This document shows positions 25,050 to 37,295 of a stretch of DNA of 64,000 bases, piece after piece. The stretch is from NCBI GenBank assembly GCA_030522415.1, contig CM060109.1:29013892-29077891 (forward strand). Reading direction: 5' to 3'. The translations under genes were made by a program, and so were the position numbers. The DNA is from Channallabes apus (lineage: Eukaryota > Chordata > Actinopteri > Siluriformes > Clariidae). Numbering within the stretch: position 1 is the stretch's first letter; each line of letters starts with the position of its first letter. The notes beneath the pieces were generated by a model that made no database searches, was not told the DNA's origin, and saw only the letters and a program-made list of their open reading frames with translations.

Positions 25050-27312
25050 TTGCATGGGCCAGTGTTCATGCGGTCCAGTAATGGACTGACTTTTCAACCA
25101 AGGTGTATTCCCACCTTTTTTTTGCACACCCAACCCTGTACACTAAACTACTAAACCTTGTATTACATGGTGTATGATGACATTTATTATGGAAGTGTGT
25201 GGCATTTATCCAAAACACAGGTATCAAGGTTATTCATAACAGGTGAGAAAACATAGAAGTTCTTGCATTGATAATTCATAGTGAAATAGGTAGTTTGTAA
25301 GTAGTTTATAGACAGGTTATAAATGGTCGGCATGTTTTTTTGCATAGTTTGTTCAATGTGATTTATAAGTAGGTATTAACATTTCACATCTATGGTGTAC
25401 TCAATTCGTAGGGTATTATGGCTCAAACAACCAAGAATCGTCAAGAATTTAGGATCAGGACAATTCGGCGCACTCTAGCAAAAAGTTTCGGAATGCGGGA
25501 AAAGTCCCCTTAGGGTCAACTTGTTATGCAGATAGGATCACAGCTAAGGTCAGTGGTCAGTAGACAAAGGTCAGAGTTCAGAAAGGTTTAAATGATTCAA
25601 ACGAGGTTTAAATGAGACCCCAGGACCTTATCCCAATGTGAAATGAGAAATTTTGTAGCATGACCTGCCTTGAGTTACACTTGAGATAGCTAATTACTGT
25701 AGGCAATCAGTTTGAACACTGGTCTTTTTCATTTCAACTGAATCTGATTGATAGAATAAAGGACCTATCTCATATAAACTTGCATTTTTGAATTAGTGCA
25801 ACACATAAATTCAGTGAGTCAGGAAGGAGAGAAAATATAAAAATTAGCCAAAACAATTGTATTATTATGAATGACTTTATACTTAAAGGTCTTGTTGCTC
25901 TGCTGGTTGTTCTGTTTATTCTCATTCCATTTGGGAAAACATTTATGTCCGATATACAGTACTATAGTTACACAACTATTTGCCTTTAGTGTAACTAAGA
26001 TGTTCCAAGAGAGCAATGCTTCTGTGCACAGATCATGGTCCATAAATACTGTATAAGGTTTGCCAAAGCTGGAGTAAAATAGCTTCCCGCTGTGCATCTT
26101 TGGGATGAACTGGAATGCTGACTTCCACTTCATTCAGTAACAGAGCCTGTCCTCACTAATACTCTCATGAATAAATGACCAAATTCCCACAGCTATACAT
26201 CTAAATCTAGCAGAAATATTTCTCGGAAGAGTGAAGGTTATCATCACAGCAGCTAAATCTGGAATGGGATGGTTCAAAAAGGATATATGGATGTGAAAGT
26301 CAGGTGTCTACTAACACTTGCCCATATAATGTGGGTCTCACTCCAATTTTTCTCATCCATCAGCGAATAGCCTGGGTGGACATTAAAATGTCAGAGGACA
26401 AGTCGAAAAATGTTTGGAATCTATGGTAAGATATCAGAAAAAACAACATGTCCATTTTTGGTAGCTGGAAGAAACATTCAGAATTTTTCAGGATGCCCTT
26501 TTCCCCACAAAGAGGTCATAAGTAGTAACAACATTCCCAATGGCACTTGAAATTGTCCCACAGTATTGCACAGTGTTAATAGAACTGAGTAATGTCTAAT
26601 GCTTTTTAAAATAACATTTAACACCTTCCTAAATCACTTCAGTTCCCAAGCTAGCAAGTTGTGACTTATGAGTCATTTGCAGTCATTCTCCACTTCATTT
26701 AGCTCATTTACTGTCTCTTGGAAAAAGCTTGTGAATATACATGGCATTTGAGCACAGGAGCCATCTGCTGTTATCAATCTCTTTTTTTGTTGAATCACTC
26801 AAATCAAAAGCTTAAGTATAAAGAAAGTGACTGTTTTTCTCCAGCTCTCATGCAAAAACGTAGCATCTGGAGCTTAGTGTGTGCCAGACACCTGTCATCT
26901 GGCTTAGCGAAGGCTGTGCTCTCAGAGCTGGGACAATATTGTGAAAATGTCTGAAGAGGTTGTGTCTTTGCGGTTAGTCAATAGCCATATCGTTGTTTGA
27001 CTATGCAGTTTCTGCTCGGTCTGAACTATCTGATTTGTGACGAGATGAGGAAAATCCAGTATCTCAGTGTCCCCATTGAGCTGTGTAAACATATAGCGTT
27101 TAGAGTAACTTCACCGAGTCATCACACTGTCATCAGCCTTGATCATCTAAACATACACAGCAGGTTGTTACAGCAAAGACATTAAAACCTTAAAAACCTG
27201 GAGTACTGGAAAATCAGAGATGCAATTTCAGGTACTCAATGTAATCCCATGCACTCAAATTGAACAGCAGATCATGTACATGTCAAAGGCTTCATCAACT
27301 TTATAAAAACCA

Positions 27313-27394
27313 TCCATTCATTCATTCATTTATCTTCTATACCGCTTAATCCTGTGTTCAGGGTCGCGGGGGACCTGGAGCCTATCCCAGGAGA
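27313..27394 (-). repeat. Mermaid/DANA-type SINE fragment, 3' end only
   Basis: The plus strand reads CATTCATTCATT, then TATACCGCTTAATCCTGTGT and GGTCGCGGGGGACCTGGAG, which is the inverted 3' end of the SINE family seen complete at 51380-51779. Confidence 0.82.
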
Positions 27395-27589
27395 ATAAAC
27401 CATCCAATAATTACATATTTTACTTGACAATACTGTACGGAATACTTTATATGAACTACAAATAGGAGATCATAAAATTATGAACTTGAAACCCCATTCA
27501 GGAAGCTATTTAGGAAAATAAATAGAAGAATCCTCTATTCATAATATTTAGTACATTTAGGACTCATTGATGTTTTTTCCCTTACATAT

Positions 27590-27757
27590 CTCAGCTTGTT
27601 GGGTAGTTGGGGTCAGGGCAGAGGGTCAGCCATGAGAGAGAGGGCTATGGGTCTTGCTCAAGGGCCCAACTGTTGCAGTTCGGCAGCAGTGGGGCTTGAA
27701 CTCCACAACTCCTGATCAGTAGTAACCCAGAGCTCTAACCATAGAGCCCCCACTGTC
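27590..27757 (-). repeat. Second type of tRNA-derived SINE
   Basis: On the minus strand the head reads GGGGGCTCTATGGTTAGAGC (box-A-like) and then GAGTTCAAGCCCC (box-B-like), followed by GTTGGGCCCTTGAGCAAGAC, which I recognise from a common fish SINE. It is not related to the Mermaid-type copies. Confidence 0.7.
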
Positions 27758-30700
27758 AGTGAAAGCAAGAAAGCCATTTGGACAGTTCCGTCATATGTGG
27801 AAAGGTTATGTTTGAAATGCCATTTCTTTTAATGTGTAAAGGGCTGAATGTTTTTACTCACAAGCTAAAATTGTGCATCTTTGGTCATGATTTGAGATTG
27901 AGTCAGTGTTAGAATGAGTAATATGATGTAACTAGTCATGTTTTTTTTTCAACCTGAAGATAGCAGGGGTTTTAGCAATAACAGGTCAAGCAATGTGAAA
28001 ATAATTCAAATAGTATAACATTAACAACCTACATTCCTAGCCCATTACTGTATCTGCACATTGTGCTGATTTATGCAGTAAGCAGAATGTGGTGATTTTA
28101 ATTAATTAACCACATGGCTATTAGCAAAGCATCTTCATCATATACTGTAATCTGACAATGAAAGTGTATATGTTATTGAACAGTCTATTATAAAAATGTC
28201 CATCTTATACTGTGTAACAAGTGATCATCTTTAAAGACTGCTGAACTGGTGCAGTGTTAAACAGGCTTACATTCAGTGATGACATTTAGCGTGCTATTAG
28301 ATACCTATAAAAGGGAATAGCCTGTCTTGTTCAAACATCGAGAGAATGATTCACTTTCATAAACAGCATGATTATGCAGTTTCCTCTAGTGCCAACCGAA
28401 ACTCTAAGTGTCCCTAGCAAGAGAGAGATTTAATTAAGGATATTTTAGTGCAGCATTGTTTTGTTTGTAAGCACGAGAATTTAAAGAAACAAACCGAAAC
28501 GAGTTTTGGAAAGTTCAGAAAGTATTATATTTTCTTGAGAAATATGAGACATTTACTCTATTGGCCTTCTCATTAGAAAACACACCAATCTTTTTTATAT
28601 TTTCTACTCCCAAAATATACAGTAGCAGAGATTGAAAGGTCTATTGTAGTTCACTCACAGACTGGTCACATTCTATAAGCAGTTATGTAAGGAAGTTCAA
28701 TTATTCATATGATATTAATAACATCTTAAATGTGGTAATAGATTTTGATTGTCTATTATGGTTTATTATATGGTTTATCATGAAATAATGAGATAGACAT
28801 TCAAGGTTTCAAGGCATTCATGTGTGTGTTATAGTGGAATGAGGCAGGGAATTCCCCAGTCTAGTTCTGGGGGGTCTGAAAATGTTCCAGTGTGAATAAA
28901 GACCATTCAATATGGTTTTCAGTTGCATAACAAATGGTCTCTTATGTCTTCAACACATCATTGACTACATTGAGTTACTAACGTTAAAGTCAGATATACA
29001 TCTTGTCAGCCTCTTTCATCTACACAGACATAGAAGCAGGAAAATGTGCAACTCCCTCAGTGCAGTTATTCTGAAGTGATAATGGCTGAACCCTCATCCC
29101 TCTGAAGCCAACGCCCTAAACGCTGAGATCCTGAAGAGATCTCATCAAGAGGGGTGGAAAGTAACAGTCATCTCATTTATTGAGGCTGAAACAAAATAGC
29201 AGACACAACAAGAATGCATTTTGCAGATTAGTATAAATGGCTATAACGTCTCCATGAAGCCTCCAGGTACATTTTGCAGATAGTGAATTTGATGAGTCTA
29301 GCTTTTGAAGAGGAAGCTCATTTATAAATAATCAAAATGTTGATCATCATCATGTGTAATTAAATATGTTGGAATTAGACCAAAAAATGTCACTTTGTCC
29401 AAAGAGTATGTGTCCTTAATCAACCTTTTAATGTTTATGCTTAATGCTTATTGCTTTATGCTGTGGCCTAAATACAGTATAAGCAGCAGAATAAGAAATA
29501 ACGCACTCAAGGTTTTTCTTTTCCTTTGTTTAATGTATTAGTATATATAGTAAAATATGTTATTTTCATTAATTAAATATGAATAAAAATTTAATTAATA
29601 AAATATTTCCTTTTCAAAATGGCCTATATAAATTCCATTTTGCTGATTATGAAGTGTGTTTGTGAGTGTTTTTGGAATGTGCGGTCAGGAGAAATAATTT
29701 TAGCCATAATAATGTACTTGTTCTGATTGCTTGTTTTACCACCCCTGGAGCTAAGTTTTTTATTGTGCTTTATTTAAGAAGTTAACAATGTATTGTTTTA
29801 TTTTTGTTTCATAACCTGACAATAGGTCACTCAGTCAGAACTTTTTAAAGTACATTTGGTTATTATATTGTGATTACTTTTTGTCTAAAAGGTGAGATTT
29901 CTCTAATGAGAAAAATGTTAGGAATTCCCACCTTGTTAGTTAGTTATCTTGTTTATCTGAGGGTAATCTTTCATCCTGTAAGCTTTAGATGCTGCCTACT
30001 GCCCCATAGGCCAGCTGTTGACCTTCTGTTAATGACTGACCGCATACCTTGCACAGACCTTAACTGTTTGTTTTCTTTCTTTCTTGTCTACACATGATTT
30101 TACTTAACATCCAGAGTTACAGTATATTCAACCTGAACAGATGTGAACATTTGAGGACTTTTAAAAGACACTTAAGTCATCTTGAGTGACTTAAAAAAGT
30201 CTGGCACAAAACGCTTATTTGGAAGTAGCATGATTATTTAAAAATCATGTTAATGAAAATTGTTAATGAATAATATTTGTGTGTTTGTAACATCTAACAA
30301 ATAATAAAGGCACCAAATAATCCAACCACATGCATACACCTGAGAATACTTATCTTAACAGATTCATATTCAACTGTAAAACCTTCCATAGGGACAAATT
30401 TTTTAAAAAATTAACTAATATTAGGTGATCATTGGTTCTATATGGAAAATAGTATTATAGGAATGAAGGAAAAATAGGAATTTGAAGGAAACTTGAAATG
30501 TGCAAAATAGAGCACATTGTTTTTGTCATCATCCGCAGGAATCAAATATTCAGCAGTAAACTGAAGTTGGTCTTTTTTTTTACTTTTTTTTTTACTGTTT
30601 GGGTTTACACTTTGTTTAAGGTTTTTCCTGTGGTTTTGTCTTTCATCTTTTTCCATCTGTGCTCTATTCTGTCCGGTCCCAGTCGCCCGGATATCCCACA

Positions 30701-31940
30701 CACATTTTTTTGAGATGACTAGTTCGCAAATGAGGATTCCACAGATTGGTCCTTTTTATCATGTCTATGGGTAGTTGACATTGGCCCATTAAAAAAAATC
30801 TGTTATAGTTAATTCCACTCAGGAACCTTTATATAGCGACTTAATTTTTGTGCATGTCTGAATATTACATTTTGGGAATAAGATTTAGGACGTTGCATAA
30901 CTTAGACATTTAAATATCTGTTTTGTGCTTTAGAGACAGAGTCTGTAAAATGGAACTCTTTGTGGTGTGGACCAGATGTCTCAATGTGGCCTTTGTATGT
31001 CTTGCATCCAAAAATCTTAAGTCTTCGCAACAAAACAGAATTCCTTCTATTCACATTTCCACATCTTCGCACTGTATGAATAAAAGCCACCAGTTTTCTT
31101 CTTGTCTCTTATAGAGAAACAGGAGACATATAGTATGCTACATGTAGCTCACTGGAAAGACAGAGTTAGTACAGAGGACTGAGGAAGAGTTGGTGTGATG
31201 TTTTACAGTGGAACCTGCAATAATGTGAAGCATAGCTAGGTCTATAGCTGTTTGTGGAATAAATGTCAATTACTTTTTACAAATATGGGTATTCCCACAT
31301 AACAATAACCTGTCAAAAAATTATGACAGACATCTGAGAACTAGATACTTAGTCGGCAATATATGAAGATTCTTAACATATTTTTAAACAATGACAACAG
31401 TCTATTTTGTAATGAACCAGATTATGGGGAAGGTGAGTATACAGTATGCTCATGAAAAACAAACTAAACAAAAGGGATTATCATGAAAATAAACCTAAAA
31501 TAAAAAAATTCAGCAAGGCTTATGTTGTAGTACAAAATGGTAAACATTAACTAAATTATTTGCTTTCAATGTCATTCGTAAGCCTCCCATCTTACAAGCA
31601 TTTTGAGTCAATGATTACTGAATGACAGGCGCTTATGGTTTCCTCCTGGTTTACTGTGTGCCATGATATGGTAATATTTTCTGCAAATGATCAACATATC
31701 CCAACCATTGGACCATTGCTACATTTGTGTACTAGTGACATTGAGGGTCAAATTTACAAATAACAAACTTGGCCATTGAAGTATTTTAAAGGTGTTTAAT
31801 GGTAGCAACATATAAAATGTGCTCGTCATATTTTGCAAATTGAACATGACCATAAATATACTTGATATGGGAGTCATATCTATATGATCAGCAGTGCTTA
31901 TTGCCTTCAAACAAATAATTGTGTGTTGTCTTTTTTCCAG

Positions 31941-32021
31941 GGTGGTAAGAAGCACAGTGGGATATGTGGGGGAAGAGACTGCAGTGGTGGTTGTCAGTGC
32001 TATCCTGAGAAAGGTGCAAGG
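31941..32021 (+). CDS. col4a4: col4a4-like exon 3: N-terminal 7S cysteine segment
   Basis: 27 codons in phase 0 between a strong polypyrimidine acceptor and a GTAAGA donor. It encodes Gly-Gly-Lys-Lys, then [19 protein letters not shown], with cysteines at residues 39, 44, 48 and 50 of the precursor. These cysteines make the disulfides of the 7S tetramer junction. The motif is diagnostic of alpha2/4/6-class collagen IV chains. The exon is isolated: nearest exons are about 29 kb away on each side. Confidence 0.97.
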
Positions 32022-34940
32022 GTAAGAGTCTCTCTCTCTCACTCTGTCCAACTACTCACAAATTATCACTTCCATCTCTATAGATATAGCTTTAGCCTTT
32101 AATCATTCAGAAACATTACAAGGGGATAATGATTTTTTACAACACCACAAAAGGCTAAAGCTTGCTTGCTTATTTGATGTGTACTGTACAGTAACACATA
32201 ACATTCTGAATAGCTATCTTTTACACTTCACACTTACACACACTCTCATCCTGACCTCAAAAGTCAAATCAGTTACATACAGTTTGTTTGGTTTCATGTC
32301 TCTCACACCTGTCTGTGTATGTTTTCATGTTTCCAAATTTCTGTCGCGTCTAAGGATCATGAGGTCACTATAAAGAGGAGTGGAAAGCTGACTATACTGT
32401 ATGTTATGAGAACAAGCACATAGGAGTATAATAAACAATATGCCATTAATGAAATAATGGGAGAGTAAAGGCATAAGGAGGCTGCTATAAAAGCCATTGA
32501 AAGAGTACATTCTTTCTGCAAAATACATTACGCACTTTCCCATGCAGAAGTCAGCTAGTTGAAGGACATCTGTGTAATGTACATTACATATGTCTTTCCT
32601 CCAGCGGTCTTGACTTGGAATTTTAAGGTGGACTGGTACAAACATTGAATTGCATAACATGATTTGACACCTTTCTGCTTTCAATTAAAAGAAAATACAT
32701 AATGAAACAGTTAGGTTTACATAGCTTTTCTCAGAAGCTGCACTGTTCTGACATTATAAGTACAAGCTAGTTTGCGTGGAAGTATACTGTTTATACGACA
32801 TAAGGGTGACCTTATGCTTACTGTGCTGAAAGGAAGTCTTTTAAGGAGGAGTATGGGAGAAAGGAAACATTCCACAGCAAAAATCAGGATGCAAAGGGCC
32901 TCATGAGCATGGGTTAAGTCGTCAGCGCTATCTTTCTTCCTTGCCCTGTACCGGAAAAGGAAAGAAGGTTTGATTGTTTTTTAGAGTGATGTTTTAAGTG
33001 CCAGAGTGCCTTGCTCTAGAGGAGTTTCCCTAAATAGCATGTTTTGCTTTTGTTCTGTCAGCCATACAAAATGCAGTGTAAAATAAAAATGAAAAAAAAA
33101 AAAAAGAAGAAGACAGGCTTTCCCTGGTGTTCTATTAATCAATTTAGCATCCCAGAATGAAGGAGTCATATGCTTTTCCTATGTTTTGCCTTGTTTATTT
33201 CCCTGTGCTTTTCATTGTTTATATATCCAGTTTCTTGCATAGACTCTAGCTTTGCATAGCATTCATATTCCACCAGCCAAACCAAATCCACATCCTGCCA
33301 TCCGTCTATTCATCCATAAATACTGTCTTTAGGGGAAACTGGAGCTACACAGATGTCTGGGCTCATCTTACACCCCTCTAATAGTCTATGTGATATTTGG
33401 CTGTTTAAGACAACACATGCAGTTTTTTGTAGAACATAGAGAGAAAATTAAAGTCATTACTGAATATAATTTTTCAATTCATTAGACTTTAAGAGGGTGT
33501 GAGCTATATTTGCTGTCCATATAATCACATTAGGAGATGCACAGTAGAACATATTGTCTGCAACATTTTATTGCATGAAAAGCGTAACTGCAGAAGATGT
33601 AAACCTTCGCAGATATGAGCTGTTTACTTGTAGTCATTTGTGCAAAATATTTATTTCCCAGTAATCTTAACCTGTTGTATATCATTCATTATTTACAGCT
33701 CTCTGACAAGCCAGATTTACAAGTGCATTTAAATGATCCCTTGAGACGATTTGTTATTCATAAGTTTGACATCTGAATTAAAACCTCTCCAAATTCCATT
33801 ATCCAATTATAAATGTAGAAGGTTCCCAGAAGACAGACGATCTAAATGTGTTGACAGCAGAAATACAACAATTAGAAACAGTTTACAAAAAATAAAATAA
33901 GAGGAATTACACACAGGACCGTGTGATTGTTCAGAAGAATATTTATTTTTATAAATTTACTGTTAAATGTTTATACAAGTAGTCGGGCAAATATCTGGTT
34001 CTGACTAGTGTTTTCCCATTTTATTGAGCTCTGATTTGTATTGTGCCATGTCCAGGTCCAGGAACCTGATGCCAAAATGAAGCCTGTTAAACTGAATGTA
34101 CCAACGTTGTACAAAGTATTTTGCAGACAGAGCTACTTATGACTGGTTTGTAGCTGTGTATAAATAATTCTCATTGAGCTCCAGCTGTGAAACTGTAACT
34201 GTAAGAAATGTTATGCATGCTATCTAAAGAATTGCACAAATGTTTTAGGCATATGTAAAGAATATGTGTAAAGCAAAGATTAATGAAATGAAAATGGCTG
34301 TGGATCAAATAATTTACTATGAAGAGCAGTAAACATAAGAAAATGAAAAAAGAAAAAGTAAACCATAAATTATTAATTACTGAGACCATCCTTCGCCTCA
34401 AAAAACTCATCAGTTTTTTCTAATGACACTATTGTGTGCTTAAGAAAGAATGTAGAAAAGGAACAACACTGTATTTGACTGTATTTGAATTGTGGGTTTA
34501 GTTTTCTGCCAGATCCTTCCTGTTGTTTCTGAGAAAATAGGAGAGACTCTTAGAATTAAACTAAAAACCCTATACCATGCCAAATTATTAATGAACAATT
34601 GCACATCAGTTCATTTGAACATATACTTCATTAGAGGTAGAGCTTGAATCAGACAATGGTGAAATAAATATATTCCCACAAAATATATATAAATATAGCT
34701 ATAAACAAAAAATCTATACTTGCTTTATCCACTGTGGGAAAGTGCATTGCAATCTTCTACTGGAACAGGAAGTGACACACGGATGTTCAGCACAATGAGC
34801 ACTATAAGATCTCATTTGCGGAAAATCAAGGCTATTTTCACCATATACTGTACCTGAGCAAGGTCACTTACTGTACATTGGGAATACCATAAAGAAATAA
34901 ATACCTGAAGTGTTACTTTAAACTATATGTAAATGCAGTT

Positions 34941-35398
34941 ACACCTGCACAATATATCGCGATAATGGTATACGCAATATCTGTATCGCAAAGAATTGCG
35001 ATAAATTAAATCGATAAGTGTATGGTTACACATAAATAAAAAGTAATGTTTGAAAGTAATTCATATTGTGTTGGCAGGTTTATAGTAACAGCAAACCAGA
35101 AGTCAGAATATCTGCTGAGGGGTTTAAGTCATTCATAGTGTTTTGAAGAATAAATATTTGCAACTTCCTTGACATATAGTTTCTTTTTAGCCTGAATTAG
35201 ATCTAATTACATCAGACGATCTATTACCTGTTTATTTTAGTATGATCATTACATATATAAATAATTTTTTTTAAATAGACAATAATAATTTTAAAAATGC
35301 ATTTCTCTAGGGAAATATTATATCGCAAGAAATATCGTTATCGTAATATTCAACAACATATCGCATATCACATATTTTCCTAATATCGTGCAGCCCTA
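34941..35398. mobile_element. hAT-like MITE with TGCACGATAT-type ends
   Basis: The left end reads CTGCACAATATATCGCGATA and the right end, inverted, reads TAGGGCTGCACGATATTAGG. Internal ATATCG/CGATAT words are mirrored. The 458-bp length, no coding capacity and the TAGGGCTGCACGATAT terminus match abundant fish hAT-derived MITEs. I cannot see a clear 8-bp duplication, and the left terminus is mutated. Confidence 0.65.
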
Positions 35399-36019
35399 CT
35401 CCCGACTACATTTCTCGAATGCCTTTGTAACGCCTCAATATAGATTTTTAAGCGCTGTTATCGAGTCGTTATCAATTCTTAAGCATCTGTACCTGTAACT
35501 AAGCAAACAGTAATAAAAAAAAACTAAACACCTGACATAATCTAACAGTAAAATCACCATATGATCTTGTTTATATCTTTTCCATCTAAGCATTACAAAT
35601 TCAGTTATTGTCAGCCCTATGCACCCTAATACCCCCATCCAACCCAGCTGAATTTGCTACCGACCTCTCCCGACATCTCCTATGGCAGCCAAAAATCCTC
35701 ATATTAAAATTAACTAAGTAATATTTTAAGGAAAATAGTGATGATCAAACAAGATTGAAAGACATTTTCCATGTTAAAGTCCGAAGCACAAAAGGAATGT
35801 TTTAATTTCATAAAAAAAGTCTGATGACAAATTTACCATATAATCTTTATCCCTTAAATATACATGGTTTGGTTTATAAATTTTTCAAACTTTTAAGTGA
35901 GCCATGAGTAACATTTCTTTCATACATTTTAATAACATTGTTTTATACACCAAGTTTCATCAAATTCTATTTACAGTTAAAGTATTGTACAAGTCACACA
36001 TTGTTCATCACAAAAACAT

Positions 36020-36242
36020 AGTCACAGGAAACGATACCAAAGGCATTTTCCACAACAGGTCTCCCCCTCAATATTCTGCAGTTGGTCACAAGCTCTTCAT
36101 TTGTAATTCCTTATCTACTGTAGTCCTTCATCAAACGAGGTTCAAAAAAGGGTTTTGGTGGATGAAAGTTGATGCTACCATCCTCTGTGCACTCCTTCAG
36201 CTCACTGTCATTAAATAGCTGGGCATCTGACATGTGTACCAT
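36020..36242 (-). pseudogene. Harbinger (HARBI1-like) transposase fragment
   Basis: The minus strand reads SDAQLFNDSELKECTEDGS, then an internal deletion, then LMKDYSR, a stop, ITNEEL and RPVVENAFGIV. In PIF/Harbinger transposases the same order occurs: a DAQIFNDS block, the DDAF segment, MKPYS-R, T-EE--FN-RLSR-RRVVENAFGI. The DDAF segment with a catalytic Asp has been deleted, and one Arg codon has become TAA. Both ends run into unrecognisable sequence. Confidence 0.72.
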
Positions 36243-36736
36243 TCCTCTAATGTCTATAGGTCAGCCTCTGTCCGTCAACTTAACAGTATAAGGTTGTTAT
36301 CATACTGTTAATGCCTCAATAAATGTTCATAGTCAGTAGCGTCATTGTAATTTTGCTTCACGTCGGTAGCGGATGTAAAGTTTTCTTTGCAATTCTTTAG
36401 GACTCTTATAGCTAGGGTTGTGTTCCGAACACCGGTGCCAATACGGCACCGGTACCTATAGAACCGGTATGTACCGGACCGAAACAGAATGCGAATCATT
36501 TCGGTGCCACTTAAATGCCTGAACTGTCGATTGAAATATTTGTTCTCTATATTCATATATTTTTGTAGATTAATAGTTTATTAGATTAAATTAGAGAAAT
36601 TAAAAGCACAAATCATCCGGAAATGAGAGACCGTCCGAGATGCGCGTGAATGCAGCAACTAACGTTACACTCGCTCTGACGGCAGCAGGCAATCTACCGA
36701 TAGCTTAGCATGCTAAAGTAAACAACTCTCGTTAAA

Positions 36737-37045
36737 ATGGCTAAAACTAAACGGTCGAAAGTGTGGCTGTATTTCACAAGAAAGGATTCCGGCACCGCGA
36801 CGTGCAGCGAATGTTTCACAGTAGTTGCGTGTAAAGGCGGAAACACGTCAAATCTAATGAAACATTCGAGGGCAGACGGAATAAAGTTTAAAGCAGAGGG
36901 AGGCACCGTGTTTTCTTGTGGACAACAGCTGGCGCTATCAGTGTGGACGACCCTCAGCCTCAGTCGCACCAACTGTAGCAAAAAGGAGTCACCGATTATA
37001 ATGACGTCAGCAGCCTTTCCGCGGGTCAGTAGTAGGATAATGTAA
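36737..37045 (+). CDS. Truncated hAT transposase: BED zinc-finger N-terminus
   Basis: 102 residues starting MAKTKRSKVWLYF. The BED pattern is visible: aromatic Trp10 and Phe13, Cys23-x2-Cys26, then NTSNLMKH with His43. A last zinc ligand is expected about four residues after His43; Asp47 stands there, so the finger may be defective (inference from the BED pattern). From about residue 60 the frame is not recognisable and ends at a stop. BED fingers bind the ends of hAT elements, so a product could in principle act as a DNA-binding protein without catalysis; nothing here shows that it is expressed. Confidence 0.65.
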   Translation: MAKTKRSKVWLYFTRKDSGTATCSECFTVVACKGGNTSNLMKHSRADGIKFKAEGGTVFSCGQQLALSVWTTLSLSRTNCSKKESPIIMTSAAFPRVSSRIM

Positions 37046-37179
37046 TGTTAATAGCAAAATGCAAATCTTGCATTCATGCTAACAAATAGTCAAACGATTT
37101 GTAAAAAACTAATGTAACATGGATTCTGTTTATAATTATGGCTTTCCAGCTAGTACTAGTAGTACTACAACAGTGACCC

Positions 37180-37295
37180 CATTTACTATTGCAAAGAAGG
37201 CTATGTATGTTCTGTGCAGAGCAATAAGTCAGGAAAGGAGTCGTATTTTGCCAGAAAAGGCAAATATGGTGACATTTCTGCAAAAGAATTGCTAA
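37180..37295 (+). pseudogene. C-terminal remnant of the hAT transposase
   Basis: One frame reads ISQERSRILPEKANMVTFLQ and then KNC and a stop at 37293-37295. This matches the end of the hAT dimerisation domain, where a run of Arg/Ser-rich residues is followed by L-PE---M-FL--N. It shows that the element arose by losing the middle of a full transposase gene rather than by acquiring a BED finger alone. Confidence 0.6.

Noticed and set aside
23477..25133. Poly-Thr/His and poly-Cys/Val proteins
   Set aside because: They are translations of GT microsatellites.
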